Source: Cerrena zonata (taxonomy: Eukaryota > Basidiomycota > Agaricomycetes > Polyporales > Cerrenaceae). Taken from it: DNA of 64,000 nt. This document shows positions 50,201 to 61,424 of this stretch, one piece after another. Position numbers and translations under genes: made by a program. Where the stretch lies: NCBI GenBank assembly GCA_038087015.1, contig JASBNA010000106.1, forward strand, positions 1 through 64,000, written 5' to 3'. Position 1 is the stretch's first letter, and each line of letters opens with the position of its first letter. A model generated the notes under the pieces. It saw nothing but the letters and a program-made list of their open reading frames with translations, had not been told where the DNA came from and made no database searches.

Positions 50201-52384
50201 TCCTGGCGTTCAGCACTGTAGCATATAGCTGGTCCAGACCTCTGGCGTGGTCCTTGTTGCGCAACCGGAGGACACTTTCCAATGTCTTAGCTGGATCGTT
50301 GGTCCCCAGTAGAAACTTTATCAAGGTGGATGCCCAGATAAAGAGTCCCTCCGACATTCGCGCAGCCCGGTCTAAGTTGTATTCGTGTGGCCAGTTGCTT
50401 GGCATGCGTTTCACGTTTCGTATGTGATTTAGCTCGGATGACAGATAGAGACGAATTTCTGGGGTCGGATCTGCTATATTACTTAGGGAGATTGATTTGA
50501 TATTCGAACGGTTCAAGTAAACGTTTTCGATATCCAATTCTGGTCGACTGGTGATGAGGAATCGAAAGTTGCTAGGAAGGTGTTTGAACTCATTGGCAAT
50601 GAGCCCCAGTAGCGTTCGTCTTGAGTTGATGTCACCGTACTCATCTAAAGCATCTAGCACGATGACAATTGGACCATGGAGAGACGAAGCAACATCATCG
50701 AGCGGACGGCGAATGAGATGAGCAAACTGCTTTTCAAGGTGGCTGTTGACAGTCCTTCGGTCTCGTTCAATGGAAGCACATATGTTTGATCGTAAAATAG
50801 GATCGGCGTCTGCGAGTTGGGAAGCCATTGTGTGTATAACTGCATCGCGATCGGTTTTATCTCTTTCGAAGAATAGAAATGCCCCTAGACGGCCCAATTC
50901 ATGGACTCGTTCCGAGACGGTGTTCGCGATGGTGCTCTTTCCCGATCCAGCAAGGCCATGGAGCCACAGAATGTTCTGTTCATGGTCGTCAATGTTCACG
51001 ACCCAGTCAATGATTGTCTGCATAACAGACTCTCGAGTGCCATGGAGGCACAGGGGCCGAGAAGCTGCATTCATCGCAGCCGGCTTGAGCTCTTTGAGAG
51101 CATCAGACTTTCCGAGTTCAGATAGATCATTATGAATCTTGAAAGTGATAAATGCAGAATCCAACCGCACTCGGGAGTCAAGGTTCTCTCGAAGTTTGGA
51201 AAAGGCTTGAGTGAACTCGTCGATCTTCTTGTTCGAGTCGGTCAAAAAAGATCCCGCCATCCGTTCTAGTGGATTGTCAATTTCCCTCCACAAATGATCG
51301 CAAGTGAATGTGAAGATATTTACTGGTAAAGCTTTTCTGAAGATAACCGCACACAAAAAGTGCACACTCAGCCATTTGGTTGAGCATATCACTGATTACT
51401 GTGCTGAGATTGATGACATACTCTCGAAGTTTCTCAGCATCATCAACGAAGTCGAACGTTTGAGTGATGGTGTCGACGAATCCAGTGATTTTCTGGTCTG
51501 TCGTCCGTTGCTTCTCGACTGCCTGATCAAGTTCCATTGTAAGGGACATTAATAACAGCGATAGTACCTACTTTGTATAGCGACGAAAATATTTGCCACG
51601 CGAGATCGAGATGGGAGTTCAACTATGTGCAAGTGAGCTTCAACCAACAAATTATAACACCAGTAATAACCCACCTTTGCCACCTGGTCGATTTTGCTAA
51701 TAATTCCACTGAGTACATCCAATCTTCCGAGGAGATGCCAGACCTTTCCTGCAAGGCTATTGGGATCTAGTTGTTGAATGGTAGCTGCTTGCGCATTTCC
51801 AACCAGACGTCGTGTCGCATCCTGATGGGTGATTGTGGCAGCGCTGATTGTGATACAGGAGGTGATAGGACTGTTTGGATCCTTGATACTCTTGAGGTTC
51901 AGACATTCTACACCAACGAACATCTATTTAGTGTGGACTCTCCGAGAAGATTTGTTGAATACGGACTTGTGTTACGAGGAGGACCAAAGAATAAAGGGAG
52001 ATCCCCCACATTGCAATCGAGTTCCCCAAGTACAGGGTCCTTTCCGAGAGGAAAAGCCGCTTTCAAACGAAAGCGCAGTATTTGATGGACATCTATTGTG
52101 TGTCTGTCGACTATAATTAGTTTGAACACCAAGAACACAGACGTGTACCTACATGATGAGCTCTTCATCCCACTGAGCTTCCAAATCACGGATCGCCGTG
52201 GTTTTCACTCGTCGATCCCCATATTTGACTTCGACATATAGTGCTGGAATGTCTTGTCCCGGAAAACGAGATTTCCATTTGACATCCTCTACGTAATTGA
52301 CTACATTGTTCTTGGTGTCAGTACTCGAAGCTAGACATCGGAGTCAGGGTTATCCGCACTTTTGAGAGCGATATTGGTAGTCAT
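47202..52384 (-). CDS. C2-NACHT-WD40 NLR-like STAND protein, copy 2
   Basis: Same architecture as the gene at 15407-20827. The WD40 exon (47202 to about 49554) holds repeats such as WSPDGTYLASHGSESSAVWS and SFSPDGTKFLSSSQDGTVHV, ending DLDWLKNYEGVGRLSME. The NACHT exon (about 49602-51250) has Walker A HGLAGSGKST near 50935-50965 and Walker B IVIVLDALDEYGD near 50635-50675. The helical domain covers about 51277-51790. A C2-like N-terminus reads ALYVEVKYGDRRVKTTAIRD (about 52180-52245), continuing after an intron with TIDVHQILRFRLK. The start is uncertain; ATG 52382-52384 is the best candidate, but its splice is unclear. Around 1600 residues. Unlike copy 1 the NACHT exon lacks the linker intron near Walker A. 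Large exons are open, so the gene is probably functional. Copies 2 and 3 look closer to each other than to copy 1. Confidence 0.83.
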
Positions 52385-53289
52385 TGTTGTAGAGATATCT
52401 GACTTGAATGAGAGATTCCTAGGTTGAGGGGAGGGTAGTAGAAGTGGAAGACACGGAAGGAGACCACGAACTATCACTATCAATTAAGCGTTACTTGCAA
52501 ACCTTATACGCATGAGGCAGCAATTCGAACAAGGAAATCTGGCAATGTTCGGCACGGGTTATTCAAGGAACAGAAGCTGGACCTCTCCAAGTATGTTCGT
52601 CAAACCTGTGCCCGCGACAGACGGCAATGCCCATGCTCACCAGAGAGTGTTTCGTTGTGACAGTTGGACATCGCCTTGTTATCGGAGGCAGAGAACTTCG
52701 AGCGTTTTTGACAACCACCGCCCCAGCTGTCCATCATGGAGAATGTTCCGTGACACAAGGGACGCTCGACCCACTAGTAGCAGAGTGCTTAGATACAAAC
52801 AGGTATAACAAAAGCCAGAGACTGTGGTCCCATCCTTGCAGGATGCGATCTGGGAAGACAGTGCCGGATAAGTGTTTCATAGGTTTCCTCTGAATGTATT
52901 AGATAGATGCGGGATATCATTCGAAAGACAACACTGCCATGTATTGGTAATATTGAGCAATGCGCGAAGTAGAAACTTACGAGGTGGAAAACCGATGAGC
53001 TGCTTGCTGTGGACCGCCTGATACTTCGATTTTCGATTGAAGAAATAATGATCCCGTGAATTACCGGAATAAAAAATTGTAGTTCCGATTCTGTGAGGCG
53101 TGTTGTAGAATTGCTGCAAGTTTAGATCCAATAAGATTACACTTTCAAGCTCGCTTAAAGATAGCCAGGCCGGGTAGAACCCCATACCAATCACTAGGAC
53201 GTCTTTTCAGAATTTCTAGTGACATCAGTACTATGATGAACGGTACCTGATACCACTCCCACACCTTTCCTACTAATTTAACACCCATC
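52385..53289. other. Upstream region of NLR 2, no gene seen
   Basis: 0.9 kb that should contain the promoter of NLR 2. Short ORFs only; the plus-strand one at 52512-52808 has no recognisable domain. No clear repeat relation by eye. Confidence 0.4.
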
Positions 53290-54583
53290 GATAAGACTTG
53301 AGACCTTTTTACCACCCGAATGCGGCCAGTCCAGAACGTGGTATGTATGCACAACGAGTCGCGGTGCACGTCCAAGAGAGTGTATTGGTACAAACCCGAA
53401 GATTGATGCGCGACGTGAAGGTCAGCGGATAGCGAATAGAAGGGTTGAATGTCCGTACCTAGAAAAACCAGACTTGGGTGACGTGAGCATCCCTGAATTC
53501 CGCTAACAACGTAGGCAGAAATGTGCGATAGTTGAGCGCTGAGCCCTCCGGTCCCAGTGATGTTAGGATCTGAAGCGAAGAGTACCCGAGGTGACAGCGG
53601 TGTAGATGACTAAATCATTAAAGGCGCAGACGGTTATTTGATGGTCTCGTATACTAGTTGTCGCGGTGTTCAGGCCCAACACTGATGGAAAAATAATACA
53701 TATGAAGGCGACTGAGGCCGTGATATGGCTGAGATGAGCAAACGTCAACCAGAATGAGTGGTAGGTGGAGTTTGTGTGTATGGAATCATTGAGGTGACCT
53801 TCCAGGATAGGGTATATCAGAGGTGACGAAAGGATTGAGTCATATTATACGGTATAATGATTAGCGATAGGACGAAATGGGGAGATTGGACGTACCTCAT
53901 AAACTCTTATTCTCATCGGACGCAGCTCTACTATCTCGCTGTTAGGATATCCACGATCATTCTACCCTGTTGATTGTAAGGATTTGTCAGATGAGATGGA
54001 TGATGCGAGGGAGCTCTAGATGTAGGGTAAGGGAAAGATACTCGGCCATAGCATAGGAACAGCCCATTGTTTATCGAGGACATGTAGAGTTCGTTTTTGC
54101 CGTGTCAATATCAAGAGCGCATATAAGACCACGCCAGGGGATACAAGACGAAGATAGAGGCAGCGAGGACAAAGAGATACCGTTCGGGGCATAGTCATTG
54201 AGTCAATAGTTAGTGTTTCACGGAGTTGTTACATTCAGGAAGGGGATGGGGAATGTGCTCTCATATCAAGGTGAGGTATTCTGCGGAGGGGAAGCGAAAA
54301 CCAATAAGGAGGCGTAGGCATCTGTGAATGACAGATAGGAAGTATAGAGATGTTGAGCAGGATCGGTGCATAAGGGAGCTAGCAGAATGTTTCGAAGTGT
54401 GCAACTGTCTGTGAGGGCGTCTTGGAGGAAAGTGTAAGCATTGATGGAGTGTAAGCCACTAGACCGTGGTAATCATAATTGGTCGGACGTTGGAGCATAG
54501 GTATAGAGGCCAGAGACATAATGTTTCATTGAGGAGAAAGAAAACGACCGTGAGTCTGCATTGAATGCCAGACGGAGACCAAG
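53290..54583. repeat. Repeat block R, copy 2 (partial)
   Basis: Resembles 44280-45480 and 58770-59910. For example ATTGATGCGCG then GTGAAGGTCAGCGGATAGCG near 53401-53435 matches 44342-44375. It lacks the left 0.7 kb of the complete R blocks. No intact ORF. Confidence 0.5.
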
Positions 54584-54620
54584 CTTCAAGTTTGAAACCC
54601 CGGCCGGCATTTCCCATGGT
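54584..54620 (+). repeat. Boundary motif, copy 6
   Basis: Variant GAAACCCCGGCCGGCATTTC followed by CCATGG, at the junction of block R copy 2 and block Q copy 4. Confidence 0.5.
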
Positions 54621-55852
54621 AATTGATCGAGTCGAGACTTTCAACCTCTGTCACGGTCAGACTACTGGCCATTCTCTGAATTAATTTCTCTTGGACTCTT
54701 GTCTCAAATAGTATACAACAATCATCCTAAAAAAGCCCAACGTCTGATAACTTTCTCCCCATCTACTGCCCGTCTGCTCTACACTTACTATGTGCCTCGA
54801 CGCCACGCAGAGGCATTCATTTCTCTCCAGCAGCAGGTTTCATTCGTAAATTGTGTATGTTTTACTATATGATCTTCTAGATGCGTCGCTGAACATAACT
54901 AAACCACAGATCCAGGATAATACCCTTACTGCTCGCGCAGACGGCTTCTCGATCATTCCCTATGACCGACTCTGAACCATATCCAAATTCAATAGGTCAG
55001 CACCAGTGGGACGTTCTACACGCAAAGGGATTTCCCATCGCGCTGTAGCCCTCCTACACTCATGGTAGAAGTGTTACAAGTCGCTAATAACGTCCATTGC
55101 ATAGACCTCTCACCCTCATCCCGGGTTTCGCATGTACATGACACTTTTAAACGGGAAAGGGGGTACCGAGGTATGTGAAGTATGTATACAACTACTCCAT
55201 CAACGTTGAAGCCGTCTCCTGCCTCCAATGCCGAAAGTCCAGTCGCAGGAAACACTGACGAGCGATTTACCGATGGTGCGCTCACACTGTCACCTCTCAT
55301 GCCTGCTCGTGAACCTGCCTTCAACTCTGCGTTGCCAACACGATTCGTGAGTACATGCGTCTAATGAATACTCAGAGCCAATCATCTGCACTCTGGATCC
55401 GGGATCGAATGCACCCATCCTTTCTCTCTCTCCAAACCCAATACTGGCCGTCACGACTCTACCATATCCCGTGTGTCGGGACAAACAAACCCCATGGTTC
55501 AAGTCGACCTACATAACATGTTGCACCGCGCAAAGTCGACCAACCCTTCTGATTCCAACACGATGATACTTCGACACCAACGCTCCACTCTCGACCGATC
55601 GCCTTCTCTAGGCATGCCGCTTGCGTATCAGCAGCAACAGAAAATCCATTTCGCTCTTCCCTCGGAAGTCAACGCGCACCTTACGCACGTTCTACTGTAC
55701 GATCCTCCTTGACATAGTACAAGTTGCAACTAGACGACATCGCTAATATGATACCATTCTCTCGTTTAATTATTGTCAGGCTTTGAGCACCAATGGCAAG
55801 CAATACATCCAGACTGCGGGAATAGATGAGTGCTTGCCACCAAGAGCTCGTT

Positions 55853-55874
55853 CTTGAAGCTTGAAGCTTGAAGC
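55853..55874 (+). repeat. Short tandem repeat, CTTGAAG x3
   Basis: Three consecutive copies of a 7-base unit just before boundary motif copy 7. Small and probably of no consequence. Confidence 0.6.
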
Positions 55875-55894
55875 GCCCCCTCAATCGAAGTGAC

Positions 55895-55928
55895 ACTTCA
55901 AACACCGACCGGCGTTGCTCGCTCTCAC
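55895..55928 (+). repeat. Boundary motif, copy 7
   Basis: TTCAAACACCGACCGGCGTT followed by GCTCGCTCTCAC, a divergent copy inside the double Q block. Confidence 0.5.
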
Positions 55929-57000
55929 TCTGACTGTTGAGCTCTGGTGAGTACTACTGAGATCTCAAAGACCACAATCTGATGATATGTACCCCGAAGC
56001 CCTCACGTTTGATATTACAAGATTCTTGTGCATAGCAACATTGCATCAAAGCTATACACAGGCATGCACCTCGCTCCGGCAAAACAGCTCCTTTCGTAAG
56101 ACTTTGTTGCCTCACGCATGTTTCGCTGTGCGATGTCCTCGTCGTGTCGCCAATTGTAGCTGAACCATAAATCCGTGACTTTTCTACTACTGTTTGCGCA
56201 GACAACTTCCTTTACTGTGGTCTCCACGCTCGATAAGTCAACAAGAACACTGTGACATGAAGAAGGATATTCTCTGTGTCCACGATCAAAGTACTACGGA
56301 TCGTTGACGGCGCTTGTTGTCTACATCTTTGACAAGTGTATCAAACGTTCTATCGACGATGACACTGCCAGTCACTTCCGAGGATGAAAAACCTAGTCGC
56401 AGGAAACCCGATCCATCGACGATGCGCCCACCTTGTGCCCTCTTCGTGAACCTGCCCCTGGTCCTCGTTCACAATACAATTCTATTATCTTTACCAGTAA
56501 ACAGTGGCAAGTGTGTCGAAAAACGGATGTCTAGAACCATCTACTCTCACCGTGCGTACTCGGACGGATTTCCCTGGACTTTCGGTACCATGCGTTCGCC
56601 ACCAAGCTTCCCTGACCCCAATATCGACCGTCTACCTTCAATATCGCTAGAATAAAAGATGCCATCAACACGGATCGGCAAGAATATATTCCGTGTATCG
56701 AGGCTACCAAACCTCAGACACGGATCTGCTATCAGACAATGCAAGGGAAGGGTTCGATGGCCGTGCGTCGTTGCTCTATATGTCTACTCTCGATTTCCTG
56801 CAATGAAACTTACCTAGAAGAAACATCCTACGTCGTGTAAAAGACAGCGCACTCAATCTGTTGCTGATAGGAGAGCAAAATCCGTGGTTTGCTGTCTCAT
56901 CTTATGTCCCATTTCTATATGTTGAAGTCTTCGCGGCTTGATCTTCACTCTAATGGAAGAGGAGCCATACTCGAGCTCCTGAAATACGCTATCTTCTATT

Positions 57001-58003
57001 TACATCTGGATATACGGCACATAGATTAGATTTGCTTCCAGGCGTTTTCGACCATGTGGAAGCGTTTCCCATGTATGGAAGCCAGACGTCCATTTATGGG
57101 AGCTGGTTGCGTTTCAATTGCACACTCAACTTGACCCCAGGTTGTAAGCATGCGTTTTACGTCATCTAAATTCGCACCAGTTTCATTGATATGCGCATTC
57201 TGCATACGAGTAAGTCGATAATCGTGAACTTCAGCGTAAGAATCGAGGTTAGGTGTGAAGAATAGACCAAAGGTGAAGATCGTAGCCGTCATTGTGTAGC
57301 GGTATAGTACCGGAAAGGTGAACCGTGAAAATCGTATCGAGATACCGCATCGTAAGAGCTTCGGTGACTGAGTATGAGGGCAGCATTGCGCTGGTGGAAA
57401 AAGGACGAAATAATCGGTAGGGATGCTGTAAGGGAAGATGATAGAATTGCTTCGGAAAAGAAAGAGGTAGTTGAATAATGTGCGGAGGGGTTACATACCC
57501 AACCTGTATATAACGGAAATTTGGTTTCCCTGTGGTCTCTAGCATATGAAAGGCTAGAAATGTAAGACGAAGGTTGGAAGCGGTCATGAAGCGGTTGAAT
57601 CCCCTCTAGAGGAACGTCAATGACACTCGTCAAAGCTCACCAAAGATACGTGTATCGAAATCAGATATGAGCTCCGTCATCACGGGAAATGACATACCAA
57701 CGCAGAACGAGATGTCATAAAAGGTATAATTGGTGGTTTGGCTTCATAAGCCCCAAACAAAGTAACGATTATGAACGAAGCTAGCACATCCATCCAGTGA
57801 GTATCCTGATCACTGAAGTACTACAAGCTTTCTCGTCATGTAATAAACACATGTACGCATGTTTCGATGTGCCTCCGAATAGTCCAGGATCTCGATCTAT
57901 TTCACGGGACTGCAGGGACCTCACAGAGCAAGAATGCACAAGGAAAGTCGACCACATACCAGCTGACATATGTGTATCACAGCGTATAATCACGGTTCAT
58001 ACC
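57001..58003. other. Non-repeated spacer before the duplication breakpoint
   Basis: About 1 kb without recognised repeat partner in the window. Two overlapping minus-strand ORFs of 112 and 114 codons (57249-57633) are in different frames and show no domain. It ends abruptly where similarity to 43517 begins. Confidence 0.4.
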
Positions 58004-59910
58004 CTGGAGTAACAACGTCAGACGAGCTTAGCCTATCGCCTAGTGGAAGCGATTGCCTTATATGGTTTTCAGTGTCCATTTAAGGCAAGTGGCTTCTGTC
58101 CGAGACTCAGAGCACATCTCATCACTACTCCCGGACCACCAGAGAAAAATGAGGCCTGCTAGTGTCTTATATATGCGTGACACGATGGTATCACATACAT
58201 GATGAGAGAGGACACGGTGAATGCAACGATTGGGTCCGGCAGGGATTTAGTGGAATTCCTACCACGGAAGATGAAAACTTGGTGAGAGGGGTCAGATATT
58301 TCGAGTGTGAGCAGCGGGGGTAGAATGTGCTATAGTAACCGTTGGTAAATAGATAAAACAAGCACAAGGTCGAGTTAGGAGAGCCATTATGGTACACAGG
58401 AGCAAAGGAGTATATGAAAAAACCAGTGCACTATGGGCATCGAAGCGTGGAGGACGATAGAATAGCCAAGAAAGCTGGCACGAAATCGTGTTCCCGGGTA
58501 TGTCTTGTGAGCAAGGTCAGGCGGCCCCATACTAGCACAAAGAGGTCGGTTTTATCCTCCCGAGACACGACGTTATTCGAGGGCAGGCTGACAGCGAAGA
58601 GTAAACTGGTCGCTACTCGACGTGAATGGGAGGATGGTAGAGAGCACTGTGGACGTCCGTATTGGTTGTAATTACAGAGTATGGAAAATACAAACTGTGG
58701 TTTAGCTGATGAGATGGGTTGCATCGTGGAAAATGTGCCCGACTGAATCGCAGAGATAGCTCGAGGTGGGGTGTATGCACAACGAATCGCGTTATACGAG
58801 CGGGAGAGTGTATTGGTCCAAACTTAAACATTGAAGTGCGATGTGAAGGTTATTAGATAGTAAATTGAAGGATTGAATGTCCGTACCGGTAAAAAAAGGA
58901 CTTGAGTGACATGAATATACCTTGACTTTGCTATTTATTCTGTATATTCAGCGCCGTACAGAGAACCGAGAGGATAGGTTAGTCCTTCAGTCCCGAGGCC
59001 AGAGTCCGAAGCGAAGTCGAGGTAACGGCAAGGGAAAACAGCTCGCCCATTGAGAGCGATCGATAGACGGCGTAAAAAAAGGTTACTCGATGTGGTGGTT
59101 TGGTGTAGTCAGAATGGTGTTCGGCATTGAAGCAGAACAGGGATATGACCGAGAAGAGCGAGTCTCAACACGTATGAGTGCGAGGTGGCGATCGTGTGTT
59201 CGGCATGGTTGCAGGGGGCGTTCAGATTGGGCAACTTCTCCCTGGTAGCCAAAGGACTGAATGATACCATAGGACATGATATCCGTAGAGGATAGCGAGT
59301 GTACAAAATGAGAAGAGTGGACGTACCGTGACACAACCCATAGACTCCTCAAAGACCAATCAGACACAGATCTGACATCCTGCTCTCAGAACGTCTACAG
59401 TAGTTCCTGTGTTGCTGTTGATCGAGACGAGATAGGACGAGGCAAGGGGGATTCTGGATGATGGCCAGGTAGAGTTTGGACAAGGCCACTGGATAATAGC
59501 ATATGAATACGCAATAATGGAATTCCGAGGGTTTGAGCGGTGTCCGAGTCTAGAGTATACACACCGGAGGGTACACGACGAGGATAGAGGTAACAACGTT
59601 AGAGGGATAAATGATTGGAGCACGTACATCGATTCCGTAGTTTCCAGCCAGCGGAAATGATACATTCAAGCATAGAGGAAGCAGGGACAGGTGCTGATAT
59701 ATCATAGTGGGTTATTATAATTCTGGGAAGGGAAAGCAGATACTGAACGGAGGGCAAGAAATCGAGCAAGTGTGTACAAGATACAAGGAGAACAGTCGCT
59801 TGTAGCATGATTAGAAGGAGCTGATGGATGACGGAGATCTTTCGAGGTATGTAGATGAGAGTAACAGAAAATTTGAATGCAACGATAGGTGTACAATTGG
59901 TAGAAAGCGG
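58004..59910. repeat. Repeat block R, copy 3
   Basis: Collinear with 43517-45480, starting with the same 20 bases and sharing long runs, such as AGCCTATCGCCTAGTGGAAG at 58030-58049. A minus-strand ORF of 164 codons (59599-60093) crosses the boundary motif and has a hydrophobic centre, but it is not conserved in copy 1 because of frame differences. Confidence 0.55.
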
Positions 59911-59950
59911 TCTTCTGTAATCCAAACTCCGTCCGGCATTGCCCGGGTTC
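59911..59950 (+). repeat. Boundary motif, copy 8
   Basis: TCCAAACTCCGTCCGGCATT followed by GCCCGGG. Closest to copy 5 at 45481. Confidence 0.6.
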
Positions 59951-61424
59951 ACTTCTTCGACTGACTCAGTGACTGTGCTCTGGACCTCTGGTCCAGGATA
60001 CACTGCACTCTCTGGGTGTATTGCTTGCATATCAACACCAACAGAAAACCTCACCTCGCTCCAGCTTCCCTCCCAAATCAACTCAATGTGCACTCATTTA
60101 ACATGTCACCAGTTGCAACTAAGTGACACCGTTAATATGCTGCCACTGCCAGTATGAATGACCCCAGGTATCTCGGCTTACCACCGATTTTGGTCCGTAT
60201 CCAACGCCCGTGGACGATGTGACATAGTATATGGGAGGGAGAGCTCAGCGCTCACCTCCGAGTCTTCAGGCTCTTCTCGCAGGTATGTCTCCTTATCAAA
60301 CCCAGTCATCGTCATAAATGTGATTCTTCACAACGGAAACGGCTTCTACATCATGACGCACTGCCATCATGAGCTCTATCCGCACTGAAACTGTCAGTCT
60401 TCTCCAATCTGCAAAAACCAATCTCAGGATACACCATCCATCGATCTTATGTTCACCGCTCATCCATTTTCTTCCTCGTATACCTCGCTTTCGGAATTCT
60501 CTATCAATCTATATCCTCTAGACAAGAAACTTGAAGCACATTGAATTATGCACCCTTGGCTATCGAGTCTCTTACTAGGGGTGCTTCGTTTTCCGAATAT
60601 TCGATGATTGTCTCGTTTCATACCATCGTGTTAAAACGATGTCGATTCAGCGTGGGTGGGTCATCGTCTATCTCCACCTTTCTTCCTCTACTTCCTAGCG
60701 GGAGATTAATACGATCTAGGTGAGCATACTCTCAACGGACACTCCGAACTATACATTTTTACCTACAACTCTGAATCTGATGGATTCGTAACTAACAGGG
60801 TGTATATCTTATTCTGGACACATGCCGTCCGCTCCTTGAATCCCCGAAACCGATCTCAGAAGAAGACAGATATCACGTTGCATATACGCAACAATGCCTA
60901 CGAAACGGCATATCCGATATCATTGCCCATTCGACATCGTTCCTTTCATGTCAACGGCTCCGTGGTTTTACTGACGTGCCAACTTTCTCCTTTCAATCAG
61001 TGTTCTACGGGAAATCCATATCGGAAATATATCATGCTTATGGTCTTCGGGACCGACATCTACACAGTTAAAAAACCACATAGCTAGCACCGTTCGTTCA
61101 GCGAGATATCAGTTTACAAAATGTACACGAGATCCTATTGACTCAATTCACAACACGACTAACTCAAAGAATGTACATCTTGTCGCCTCCAAGGCTGTAG
61201 CTAGCATATCGATACAATCCGACGAATAATAAATATCTTTATCGCAGCCTAGAAACCTATCGCTATCGTTCTAGTTGTCAAAAGAAAAGAGTGAAAATAT
61301 CATTCGTAACGGTAACCCTATTCAGTATCTTTGCTTCTTTCCACCGTATCCCAATCCAAGTCTGAGACGTAACCATCCGAACTCCCCATGTGCGATCATG
61401 GCAAACGACACATCCAATATCAAA
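59951..61424. repeat. Repeat block S, copy 3 (3' flank of NLR 3)
   Basis: Matches 45514-47201 with small gaps, including CCCCAGGTATCTCGGCTTAC at 60162-60181 (compare 45690-45709). No supported gene. Confidence 0.6.

Larger units (their letters stand above)
54621..57000. repeat. Repeat block Q, copy 4 (two partial units)
   Basis: Two Q-like segments in direct order, separated by a further boundary motif at 55895. The first (54621-55700) matches 23040-23640, the second (56200-57000) matches 26200-26740 and 42880-43250. The CTACGTCGTGTAAAAG run at 56827 corresponds to the related run at 42479. No functional gene seen. Confidence 0.5.
43517..58003. repeat. Unit of an apparent 14.5 kb tandem segmental duplication
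   Basis: The sequence starting CTGGAGTAACAACGTCAGAC at 43517 recurs at 58004, and collinear similarity continues through the R block, boundary motif, S block and NLR gene to the window end. The two NLR stops are 14223 bases apart, while the start points are 14487 apart, so small indels have accumulated. Bases immediately left of the two start points are unrelated, giving a clean breakpoint. The second unit is incomplete in the window. Confidence 0.65.

Noticed and set aside
57249..57633. Pair of overlapping minus-strand ORFs of about 112 codons
   Set aside because: Two frames are open by chance over the same bases; no domain, splice signals or paralogue.
59599..60093. Minus-strand ORF of 164 codons with a hydrophobic centre across boundary motif copy 8
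   Set aside because: Its partner in the tandem duplicate is split by frameshifts, so it is more likely a remnant than a gene.
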